A DNA stretch of 23,623 nt from an uncultured Bacteroidales bacterium (GTDB taxonomy: Bacteria; Bacteroidota; Bacteroidia; Bacteroidales; Bacteroidaceae), in the NCBI GenBank assembly GCA_937876995.1, contig CALEFD010000006.1, positions 1-23,623 on the forward strand, in the 5' to 3' direction. Both the position numbers and the translations under genes were made by a program. This document shows positions 17,233 to 23,539 of the stretch, piece after piece; within the stretch, counting starts at the first letter, position 1, and each line of letters begins with the position of its first letter. The notes under the pieces were generated by a model, which was not told the origin of the DNA, ran no database searches, and saw only the letters and a list, made by a program, of their open reading frames with translations.

Positions 17233-17278
17233 TATCTAAATTTCGGCAATATTTTTGATTATTGCCGAAATTTAGATA
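17233..17278. promoter_or_regulatory. 19-bp perfect palindrome over the abiE-like promoter (probable operator)
   Basis: TATCTAAATTTCGGCAATA (17233-17251) and its exact reverse complement (17260-17278) are separated by 8 bases. The spacer holds the -33 TTTG and the right arm reaches the first two bases of the -7 box, so a protein bound here would block RNA polymerase. The characterised AbiEi antitoxins repress their own promoters through inverted repeats, which makes the first gene product the natural ligand. Confidence 0.75.
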
Positions 17279-17284
17279 CCTTTG
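17254..17284 (+). promoter_or_regulatory. Canonical Bacteroides promoter of the abiE-like operon
   Basis: TTTG (17254-17257), a spacer of exactly 19 bases, and TACCTTTG (17277-17284) match the TTTG/TAnnTTTG consensus in full. Transcription should start near 17291, about 18 bases before the ATG. Confidence 0.85.
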
Positions 17285-17308
17285 TGCCAAAAATAAGAAG
17301 ATTCAAAT

Positions 17309-18025
17309 ATGAATAAGAATGAGAATGCCATATTAGAATATGCAAAATCTCGCAGACATTTTAATAGACGTGAGGTTTTTACGTATTTATCTGATAAAAT
17401 GCCTATTTCAAAAGCATCTTTATCATGGTATTTAAATGTCCTTACTCAAAAACGATTATTAGCTCGCATTGGGCACGGCTTATATACAATAGCGGATAAA
17501 AATATTTTTGCTCCTAAGCCATCTGAAGAAACCAAGAAAGTTTTTTCATTTTTGAATGAAAATTTTCCATTTGCAAAATTTTGTATCTACGAAGGCAATA
17601 TAATATCTCCTTTACAACATCATTTGTCTCAGAATAATATCATCTATATTGAAACTAACAGAGAAGCTGTTGAAACCATATTCAATTTATTGAAGGATAA
17701 TGGAAAAACCGTTTACTTGAAACCCGACAAAAATCTAATATATCATTATATAGATTTAGGAGAACAAGCATTTTTCATTAAACCTTTAATTTCAGAATCG
17801 CCTTTACAAATTATTGATGATATTCCAACTCCAACAATTGAAAAAATTTTGGTGGATATTCATAAGGATAAGGATTTCTTTTATTTACAGGGTTCTGAAA
17901 GCAACTATATATTTGAAAATGCGTTCAACCTGTTCATTATTAATGAAACCAAACTGCTACGTTATGCAAGTCGTAGAGGTATAAGAGAAGAAATAAATTC
18001 ACAACTCAACTTATTGAAACTGTAA
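17309..18025 (+). CDS. AbiEi-like antitoxin / winged-helix transcriptional regulator
   Basis: The 238-residue protein has an N-terminal winged helix (about 8-62: FNRREVFTYL, KASLSWYLNVLTQKRLLARI, GHGLYTI), the arrangement seen in AbiEi-type antitoxins. An alpha/beta domain follows (about 70-235) and ends in YASRRG. It is followed with a one-base overlap by an AbiEii-type nucleotidyltransferase, the usual antitoxin-toxin order of type IV AbiE systems. It should repress its own promoter at the palindrome 17233-17278 and counter the toxin. Sequence similarity to named AbiEi proteins is judged by architecture and context, not by a search. Composition is visibly more AT-rich than the core genes to the left. 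Confidence 0.78.
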   Translation: MNKNENAILEYAKSRRHFNRREVFTYLSDKMPISKASLSWYLNVLTQKRLLARIGHGLYTIADKNIFAPKPSEETKKVFSFLNENFPFAKFCIYEGNIISPLQHHLSQNNIIYIETNREAVETIFNLLKDNGKTVYLKPDKNLIYHYIDLGEQAFFIKPLISESPLQIIDDIPTPTIEKILVDIHKDKDFFYLQGSESNYIFENAFNLFIINETKLLRYASRRGIREEINSQLNLLKL

Positions 18026-19089
18026 TGATTAGCAAAGAATGTTTTTCGGCTGAATGGATTGAGAAAGTATCCAAAGAGTTTAAATATAATGATAAGAATC
18101 TTATAGAGAAGGTCATAAGAGCCTTATCGCTATTGGAAATGCTGGTAAAAGCTGAATGTCCTTTAATCTTCAAAGGAGGTACAGCCTTAATGTTGATATT
18201 GGGTAAATCTGCCCATAGGCTTTCAATTGATATTGACGTGATTTGCCCTCCTGGCACTAATATCGAAGACTATCTGAAATCATTCATGGATTTCGGATTC
18301 TCGAATCTTGAACTTGTTGAACGTAAACAGCGTGGAAGCGACATTCCAAAGAGCCATTCTAAATTTTTCTATCAGATTGCCTATCGTAATGATTCCGATG
18401 CCCAATCCTACATATTACTGGATGTCTTATATGAGAATAACCATTATCATCATACAGAACAGATTGCAATTGATAGCCCATTTATAAAGCTTGATGAACA
18501 GCCATTGATGGTTACAGTACCATCGGCAGAAGATATTTTGGGTGATAAGTTAACAGCTTTTGCCCCTAATACTACGGGTATCCCTTATTATAAAGGAGAC
18601 AAATGTTGTTCTATGGAAATTCTGAAGCAGTTATATGATATAGGACGGTTGTTTGATAATGTATCTGACTTAGAAATAACAACCCAAGCATTCAAACGAA
18701 TAGCTGAAGTTGAACTTTCATATAGAAGTTTGGACAATGATTTGAAACAGATCTATGAAGATATTCGTCAGACAGCACTATGTATAGCGACAAGAGGAAA
18801 AGTGGGTAACGGCAATTTTGAACTGTTGCAAGATGGAATTATCAGAGTAAAATCTTTTATGTACAAGAATAAATACCAAATAGAGAATGCTATCATTGAT
18901 GGAGCACGTGCAGCATATTTGGCAACTGCTATAGAAAAGGGGAATATGAATATTGAACGCTATTCAGGTAATGTTATGGACATTAAGGATATGCAAATTC
19001 AAGAGTCCCTCACTAATCGCTTAAATAAGCTGAAAATCAATCTTCCTGAAGCATTTTTCTATTGGGCAAAAACAAGCGAATTATTATAA
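18025..19089 (+). CDS. AbiEii/AbiGii-family nucleotidyltransferase toxin
   Basis: The 354-residue protein shows the nucleotidyltransferase signature of the AbiEii family: FKGGTAL (49-55), then RLSIDIDVI with metal-binding Asp69 and Asp71, and a likely third aspartate in YILLDVLYE (Asp133). DKLTAF (174-179) and KQLYDIGRLF (201-210) are the further conserved family motifs. Toxins of this fold add nucleotides to target RNA, for example tRNA 3' ends, and cause abortive infection or growth arrest. The start codon overlaps the antitoxin stop (TAATG), so the two are coupled. All key residues are present, so it should be active. A palindrome nearly identical to the promoter operator follows eight bases after the stop. 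Confidence 0.88.
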   Translation: MISKECFSAEWIEKVSKEFKYNDKNLIEKVIRALSLLEMLVKAECPLIFKGGTALMLILGKSAHRLSIDIDVICPPGTNIEDYLKSFMDFGFSNLELVERKQRGSDIPKSHSKFFYQIAYRNDSDAQSYILLDVLYENNHYHHTEQIAIDSPFIKLDEQPLMVTVPSAEDILGDKLTAFAPNTTGIPYYKGDKCCSMEILKQLYDIGRLFDNVSDLEITTQAFKRIAEVELSYRSLDNDLKQIYEDIRQTALCIATRGKVGNGNFELLQDGIIRVKSFMYKNKYQIENAIIDGARAAYLATAIEKGNMNIERYSGNVMDIKDMQIQESLTNRLNKLKINLPEAFFYWAKTSELL

Positions 19090-19097
19090 ATGCACAA

Positions 19098-19137
19098 CTA
19101 AATATCGGCAATATTTTTATTTATTGCCGATATTTAG
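19098..19137. repeat. 16-bp perfect palindrome downstream of the toxin, covarying copy of the operator
   Basis: CTAAATATCGGCAATA (19098-19113), 8-base spacer, and its exact reverse complement (19122-19137). Compared with 17236-17275 each arm differs at one position, and the two changes are complementary, so symmetry is kept. It could be a second operator, a terminator-like hairpin or a cassette boundary. Confidence 0.8.
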
Positions 19138-19216
19138 AATGTTATTCATCTTCTCATTCGCTCCTGCTCATCATCACGCCGCATCTTTTCGTTCAACTTC
19201 GCTTGCATCTTATCAA

Positions 19217-19254
19217 GTATAATACTTCCCGCTTTTTAATACAGGTATCTAAGT
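19217..19254 (-). repeat. Right arm of the long inverted repeat around the abiE-like cassette
   Basis: This is the reverse complement of 17142-17178 with one extra base (GCGGG against GCGG). Just inside it, on the minus strand, short open frames (for example KMQAKLNEKMRRDDEQERMRR, in pieces) may be coding debris, but I do not recognise them. Confidence 0.85.
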
Positions 19255-19255
19255 C

Positions 19256-19289
19256 GTGAATTCAACATAAGATTGCTGGTTGAATTCAC
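19256..19289. repeat. Dispersed repeat, copy B: short GTGAATTCAAC inverted repeat
   Basis: GTGAATTCAAC (19256-19266) and GTTGAATTCAC (19279-19289) form a perfect 11-bp inverted repeat with a 12-base spacer. It lies directly outside the right arm of the cassette repeat and uses the terminal motif of the dispersed repeat family. Confidence 0.75.
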
Positions 19290-19351
19290 CATTTCTAACC
19301 TATACATCAATTACACCTAAAAGCTGAATTTTGGTAATGGTGGTGAACAGA

Positions 19352-20104
19352 CTATTTGCAACGTTTCAGGGTATTGAGATAGTGCTTTTGAGCGTCAGTA
19401 ATGCGGAAACTTTCACGAGCCTTCTGAATAGATTTGTTGTGAATCCATCGGCTTAATCGGCCTTCTATAATATAAGGTAGGGTCTGTGCATACTGTTTAC
19501 AAAGCCCTTCAGCAAAGAGCCAGGCCACACCCATACGAATGTAATAAGGATCTGAATCAGAATAGTTGCGCCCTGTTACCGCATCTAACGTGCGTATCAG
19601 ATTATCATCGCTCAGATAGTGTGCCAATGATAGTATCAGCCCCACCCTGCAGCGAAATTCATCTTCTGAACTTATCAGCGTAACTATGTATTGCCAAATC
19701 TGCTCCTTGTCTTCTTTTTCCACCCATTTGGCATTACAGCAAAAGTTGTCACAGATAGCCCAATTATCTACAGCAGGTATAAATTTGTCCAGCATCTGCA
19801 GTCTTTGTACCAGAGGAACTTTCACATAGTTTATTACCAATCCCCATATCATTCGCTCTTCGTGGGTTAGCCCACCTGCACCACAAAGCGGCTTGTGTTG
19901 TTGCCAACACTCTATCTGTTCTTGCCAATCACCGCTTTTCACTATTTCTTTGGCTACCTTTTTCATTTCCGGTGTATGCATTCCCAGTACCTTGGTACCG
20001 CTTTTTGGTGCCAAAATATTTATGTGACCGTTTCTATACCTTTCATCGGTAAGAAATCTTTCCGGCACAAAACCCATCAGATATTCCTCTGTTATCTTTT
20101 GCAT
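19352..20104 (-). CDS. AlkD-like DNA alkylation repair protein (HEAT-like repeats)
   Basis: With the ATG at 20104 the protein has 250 residues; a TTG at 20134 would add ten. The sequence GTKVLGMHTPEMKKVAKEI, then DNWAICDNFCCNAKW, RVGLILSLAHYL and PYYIRMGVAWLFAEG fits the AlkD/AlkC superfamily of all-helical glycosylases that remove bulky alkylated purines. AAGGAG abuts the ATG at 20104 with no spacer. An ATG about 30 bases further in has a better-spaced GAGG, so the true start is uncertain. The gene stands alone between repeat copies. Confidence 0.82.
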   Translation of the reverse strand: MQKITEEYLMGFVPERFLTDERYRNGHINILAPKSGTKVLGMHTPEMKKVAKEIVKSGDWQEQIECWQQHKPLCGAGGLTHEERMIWGLVINYVKVPLVQRLQMLDKFIPAVDNWAICDNFCCNAKWVEKEDKEQIWQYIVTLISSEDEFRCRVGLILSLAHYLSDDNLIRTLDAVTGRNYSDSDPYYIRMGVAWLFAEGLCKQYAQTLPYIIEGRLSRWIHNKSIQKARESFRITDAQKHYLNTLKRCK

Positions 20105-20417
20105 CTCCTTTGTTTTAAATAGTTTGCCAGCCAATGCAATAAAAATCTAATTAACCAAAATTTAATTAGACAACTGACAAAACGTTTTCTTGTCATAGCA
20201 AACATAGGCAATTATTTTACCAACTGCAAGACTTACTTATAGATTCTATAATTTGTATAAATTCAAAATCACCATAGACAAAAAACAAGGTTTGCAAAAC
20301 ATTGTCTTCTGATGTTTTTTCATGCCTGTATGCTATATCACAGATAACATTTACTGGCCGTCATTAAACCGGATTTTGCATGTTTATGGGAGAACTTCTG
20401 GACAAACTGTATTGTTC
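20105..20417. other. Gene-free stretch upstream of the alkylation repair gene
   Basis: No gene is recognisable on either strand. A perfect 8-bp inverted repeat CTAATTAA/TTAATTAG (20147-20154 and 20162-20169, 7-base spacer) lies upstream of the repair gene and could be an operator. No exact TAnnTTTG box was found there. The rest, to 20417, shows nothing I can interpret. Confidence 0.5.
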
Positions 20418-20557
20418 GTAGTAATAGGGTACTATTTGTTTCGGTTCCGCCAAAACAAGTTTTGGCTTCTTCCCCCCTCGTAGTCTCTTACGTTCCTACG
20501 AGGTACCCGCTCACGAGCCGCGGGCGGCCACGCCTCACAAATATACCCTATTACTAC
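20418..20557. repeat. 140-bp structured repeat with terminal inverted repeats, copy 1
   Basis: It opens with GTAGTAATAGGGTA (20418-20431) and closes with the reverse complement, TACCCTATTACTAC (20544-20557); the pairing continues into ATTTG/CAAAT. Inside lie CCAAAAC/GTTTTGG, CCTCGTAG/CTACGAGG and CCCGC/GCGGG stems. The GC-rich centre contrasts with the AT-rich surroundings. A second copy, inverted, starts at 23540. It looks like a MITE- or REP-like element or a structured RNA. Confidence 0.75.
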
Positions 20558-20583
20558 TCACGTTAAACTATGAGAAAGATTAA

Positions 20584-20604
20584 GTGAATTCAACTACAAT
20601 TACA
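20584..20604. repeat. Dispersed repeat, copy C (end only)
   Basis: GTGAATTCAACTACAATTAC matches the outer end of the repeat family and truncates the RhuM fragment at its 3' side, giving the aberrant tail KCNCS before a stop. Confidence 0.55.
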
Positions 20605-20843
20605 TTTCCCATCTACGGCTGTTGTCAAATAATTTTTGACAACTGAATTCATTTCTAACTCTCTGTCTCTCAGCACTTCTACTATGCAAATGCTGCTGTT
20701 AGGCTTCAAGGTCCCAAAAAGTTCTGCCATTTGTTGATGGTTCAGCCAGATTTTGCCGTCACGGACATACAACGCCACCGATGCCTTTCCATTGGTAGTA
20801 TTGTAGATGATAATATCACTCTGTTCGTTGGTCTTATTTATTA
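20590..20843 (-). pseudogene. RhuM-family protein fragment
   Basis: The minus strand encodes NKTNEQSDIIIYNTTNGKAS, then VALYVRDGKIWLNHQQMAELFGT and, later, VVKNYLTTAVDGK. This is the N-terminal part of RhuM-family proteins, normally over 300 residues, with the usual (W/Q)xxxxQMAELFGT motif. After DGK the frame runs into repeat copy C and stops. Upstream, an ATA codon stands where the family has its start Met, immediately before repeat copy D. Both ends have thus been cut at repeat sequence, leaving about 80 residues. The original role of RhuM is not well defined. Confidence 0.75.
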
Positions 20844-20894
20844 GGTGAATTAATCAAGCAAAAAAACTATTGCATTTAAAAGTTGAATTCAACA
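20844..20894. repeat. Dispersed repeat, copy D
   Basis: It opens GGTGAATT, carries a 35-base core (20854-20888) that is identical to the core of copy F (21657-21691), and ends GTTGAATTCAAC. It separates the RhuM fragment from the AlbA_2-type fragment. Confidence 0.8.
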
Positions 20895-20906
20895 TAGCAA
20901 TTAAAT

Positions 20907-21437
20907 TCATCTATTTAAATTTGGGTATTGTTCTTCAGTTTTGTTTTCATTTTTTATTGTGGCAATATACTTTTGGTCTGGGTCATTTATCTTTGATTTA
21001 GTAGGACGTAGAAGACCTAAAAGAATAAGTTTAGTAATGTATTTCTCTCTTGAACGACTTTGATTTATAATTCCGAGATGAGCAAAAATTTCATTGCTTG
21101 TTCTTGCATATAATGCGCAATAATCAAGTACCATCTTTTGCTTTTTATTAAGTTTGATAGTTGAGCTTAGTGCATTTTCGCGTAAACTTAGTGCATTTTC
21201 GCGTGAACTTAGTGCATTTTCGCGTGAACTTAGTGCATTTTTGTTTGAACTTAGATCGTCTTTACGCCATAGAATCGCTCGAAAATTGCTGTCTTGTATA
21301 AATTCAGGAGCCTTCAACCCCAATGCTACACATTCATCTACCATATCACTCGTTCCAGTACCAAGTCTCTCGATGTAACCGGCAAGATACAGCGGATTAG
21401 CCAATACGGGATTAGCCGGAATTGAAGTGTGTGGTAA
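20907..21437 (-). pseudogene. C-terminal fragment of an AlbA_2/HATPase_c_4-type regulator with heptapeptide repeats
   Basis: The open frame starts at repeat copy E without a proper start (LPHTSIPANPVLANPLYLAG, then YIERLGTGTSDMV). That stretch is the end of the HATPase_c_4 domain of RecG-like/AlbA_2 transcriptional regulators, which normally have about 300 more residues upstream. After LWRKDD come four seven-residue repeats of the type SSRENAL, then a C-terminal winged-helix-like part (KQKMVLDYCALYARTSNEIFAHLGI, in pieces). An ATG at 21404 could give a 165-residue product, but the domain would be incomplete. It is most likely a remnant cut by the repeat. Confidence 0.72.
21166..21249. repeat. 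Four tandem 21-bp repeats inside the AlbA_2-type fragment
   Basis: The unit, beginning CTTAGTGCATTTTCGCGTGA, occurs at 21166, 21187, 21208 and 21229. Copies two and three are identical, the others diverge slightly. The unit length is a multiple of three, so it encodes a heptapeptide (SSRENAL variants) and keeps the frame. It probably varies in number by slippage. Confidence 0.9.
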
Positions 21438-21462
21438 GGTGAATTCAACTTACAAATGCAAC
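21438..21462. repeat. Dispersed repeat, copy E (end only, opposite orientation)
   Basis: GGTGAATTCAACTTACAAAT followed by GCAAC matches the reverse complement of the core of copies D and F (ATTCAACTTTTAAATGCAA). It truncates the AlbA_2-type fragment on its 5' side. Confidence 0.7.
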
Positions 21463-21629
21463 CAGAATTCTAATTAGTTAATAATAAATTAAAATTCTCG
21501 TCTAGTGTGAGATAACCAAGTATATTTCTGAGTTTGTTATCATTCGCACTACGTTACCAAAACATGGTAAGGTTTACAAAAATATCAAGAAATATCTAAT
21601 TCCTTTGCTATTTCGTGATGTTTTACAAA
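21463..21629. other. Unassigned segment between two repeat copies, possible transposase debris
   Basis: On the minus strand a frame reads SANDNKLRNILGYLTLDENF and then NLLLTN and stop. This recalls the C-terminal H..LGYLTP.E motif of IS3-family transposases. Identity is weak and no longer reading frame exists. Nothing else is visible. Confidence 0.3.
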
Positions 21630-21691
21630 GGTGAATTCAAATTACAATTAAATTCTTCAAGCAAAAAAACTATTGCATTTAAAAGTTGAAT
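21630..21691. repeat. Dispersed repeat, copy F
   Basis: This is the most complete copy with copy A. It starts GGTGAATTCAAATTACAATT, contains the 35-base core shared exactly with copy D (21657-21691), and ends GTTGAAT. Its outer ends are roughly inverted repeats of each other. Confidence 0.8.
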
Positions 21692-21767
21692 CTAGTGGTC
21701 GGAAGTGTGGGGTGATGGAGGCAATGTTATTTCTTGCTAAGAACAACAAACGTTTGTTTGAAAACGC

Positions 21768-21775
21768 TATATTTG
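21768..21775 (+). promoter_or_regulatory. -7 box of the nuclease-phosphoesterase operon
   Basis: TATATTTG matches TAnnTTTG, 59 bases before the ATG at 21835. No -33 TTTG is found at 19-21 bases, although TTTG repeats occur closer. Confidence 0.4.
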
Positions 21776-21834
21776 CGGTAGTATTAAATTTCCTGTTCGT
21801 ATTATATAATGCAAACCAATAAAAATGTGATGTT

Positions 21835-22815
21835 ATGGAAATAAAAAATTTAGAAGATTTTTTAGGTCGAATAGAAAAGGTAAATAAAGCCTACTCGGAA
21901 CTGAAATGGGAAGAGTTTTTGAAAAAAAATATAGATAACATAAGATATACCCCCTGGCAAGATGGTTTTTCTAAAAACTCTTTAAGCTTTAACGATAAGG
22001 CTAGTATTGCTTCAAGTTTTGGGTTACCTTCTGAGGAATCGTTTTCCAAACATATAGAGAATGCAGATTCGCGAATTTGCACTTTGCATTCATCAGCCCT
22101 TCTTCCTCTCTTGTTATTTTACCAAATTAATCCAAGTAATAAATTATATGTACGAATTGAGGATAAACTGATAGCATTTGACGATGTCCGTTTTGAAGTC
22201 CCTAACAAGGTGTTTCATCCAAGCTTCCCTTCTAAAATAGATGTGGCACTCATCTCACACTCTCAACAAACCATATTCTATTTGGAATCAAAATTCACAG
22301 AATATCTTACAGGTTCATCATCTGAGAAGATAGCAGAAGCGTATACTGATACTTTTAGAGAATTGGAAATAGAACTTAACAGCCAAAGGATAGAGGGGAG
22401 TTTGGAGGGATGTCCTATCATTTATGGTGAAGGGATTAAACAATTTGTTGCGCATTTTGTAGGCGTATGTAAAGGTGGAACGCCAAGAAATGAAGTTGAG
22501 ATTTATATTAAAAAAGGTTATAAAATTTATCTTGGAGAAATTGTATATAAGTTTAATTCAAAGGAAGCAACAGAACGCTACGAATCTTATGCGAATTTAT
22601 ATTCCAACATAGTGAATATATTAACAAAAAAACTAGCATCATCAGAAAAGACAGGAAAAGGAACGGCAGTTGAGGTTCAAGCTTTTCAAGAAATAATAAG
22701 GAATGCACGTGATTTCGAGATTCTTCCTCAGTTGCTAACATATCAAGATTTGCTCAAAGATAATGAGGAGTTCAAATTAGCAGAAACGATAAAATCCTTT
22801 TATAAATTCAAATGA
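21835..22815 (+). CDS. Putative PD-(D/E)XK restriction-like nuclease
   Basis: I do not recognise a named family with certainty. The 326-residue protein has LHSSALLPLLLFY (84-96) and then FPSKIDVALISHSQQ, TIFYLESKFTEYL. The spacing of Asp136 and Glu151-Ser-Lys153 is the core of the PD-(D/E)XK fold, with a possible further acidic residue at Glu121. This pattern is reminiscent of the PGN_0703-type putative restriction endonucleases of Bacteroidetes. No methyltransferase is nearby, so it is not a classical type II system. The gene is AT-rich, flanked by dispersed repeats, and overlaps the next gene by four bases. An accessory defence role is plausible. Confidence 0.55.
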   Translation: MEIKNLEDFLGRIEKVNKAYSELKWEEFLKKNIDNIRYTPWQDGFSKNSLSFNDKASIASSFGLPSEESFSKHIENADSRICTLHSSALLPLLLFYQINPSNKLYVRIEDKLIAFDDVRFEVPNKVFHPSFPSKIDVALISHSQQTIFYLESKFTEYLTGSSSEKIAEAYTDTFRELEIELNSQRIEGSLEGCPIIYGEGIKQFVAHFVGVCKGGTPRNEVEIYIKKGYKIYLGEIVYKFNSKEATERYESYANLYSNIVNILTKKLASSEKTGKGTAVEVQAFQEIIRNARDFEILPQLLTYQDLLKDNEEFKLAETIKSFYKFK

Positions 22816-23405
22816 CCCTCCTCCACCTTTCCGACACCCACGGCCTTCACCGTCAGATAGCAAATCTCCCTATGGCAGATGTCATCGTACATTCTGGTGA
22901 CTTCTGCGAGCAGGGTACTATTGAGGAGGTGGAGGATTTTGTGGAATGGTTTGCCTCACTGCCCCACAAGCATAAGATATTTGTGGCGGGCAACCACGAC
23001 GACTGCCTCCATGGTGCTGCTATTGAAGGCCTCCCCGATGGGGTATATTACCTTTGCTGCTCAGGTATAGAGATTGATGGCGTGAACTTCTACGGATTGC
23101 CGATGTTTGTAGCCGACGAACTTAGTGGAGAGTATGAAAAGGCTTTAAGCCGTATACCATCCGATACAGACGTGCTCATTACCCACCAGCCACCCTATGG
23201 CATACTGGACGTTACGGATGGAGTACACTACGGCAATATCTCTCTGCTCGGTCGTGTACTCAGTATCAAACCGCGCCTGCACCTCTTTGGACACGTTCAC
23301 AAAGCCAACGGAAAAGTCGAAGCGCACGATACAATATACGTAAATGGAAGCATCGTAAGTGGAATGAAGATAGTGTATAAACCACAACTGCTGATAGTGG
23401 ATTGA
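22812..23405 (+). CDS. Calcineurin-like metallophosphoesterase
   Basis: The 197-residue protein carries all metallophosphoesterase blocks: DTH (Asp8, His10), GDF (Asp30), GNHDD (Asn61, His62), THQPP (His125) and GHVH (His161, His163). It should be a two-metal phosphomonoesterase or phosphodiesterase, but the substrate is not visible. Its ATG overlaps the nuclease stop (ATGA), so translation is coupled. It is clearly richer in GC than the nuclease gene, which suggests the two have different histories despite the overlap. Confidence 0.92.
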   Translation: MTLLHLSDTHGLHRQIANLPMADVIVHSGDFCEQGTIEEVEDFVEWFASLPHKHKIFVAGNHDDCLHGAAIEGLPDGVYYLCCSGIEIDGVNFYGLPMFVADELSGEYEKALSRIPSDTDVLITHQPPYGILDVTDGVHYGNISLLGRVLSIKPRLHLFGHVHKANGKVEAHDTIYVNGSIVSGMKIVYKPQLLIVD

Positions 23406-23539
23406 ATAGTTTACATAGCAAAAGCGCACTATACTATGCTGTAATTGGGTAAGTTTGCTACCCATAGCCACCCTACCCCGAGTGAGTAGTGGAAGTTTAG
23501 GGCTATCTGTGAGGAGCAGAATTTGCCTAAAACAACAGA
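23406..23539. other. Short gene-free stretch after the metallophosphoesterase
   Basis: A small hairpin TGGGTA/TACCCA (23446-23464) is present but lacks a T-run, so it is a weak terminator candidate. Nothing else is seen before the second structured repeat. Confidence 0.4.

Noticed and set aside
20632..20651. TTGTCAAA/TTTGACAA inverted repeat
   Set aside because: It lies within the recognisable RhuM coding fragment and is explained by codons, so no regulatory role is claimed.
21166..21249. CRISPR-like short repeats
   Set aside because: The 21-bp units are directly contiguous with no spacers and encode a heptapeptide in frame, so this is a coding tandem repeat.
17062..21691. CRISPR array formed by the recurring AT-rich repeats
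   Set aside because: The copies are irregularly spaced over kilobases, occur in both orientations, vary in length and have no uniform spacers or cas genes.
17062..21691. True integron cassette array with attC sites
   Set aside because: GTTGAAT/ATTCAAC boxes fit the core consensus, but copies are palindromic in AT-rich DNA, no integrase is in the window, and genes lie in both orientations with truncations. It is kept only as an alternative.
22879..23070. Alternative plus-strand frame in the metallophosphoesterase
   Set aside because: It is inside a gene with every catalytic motif intact and has no features of its own.
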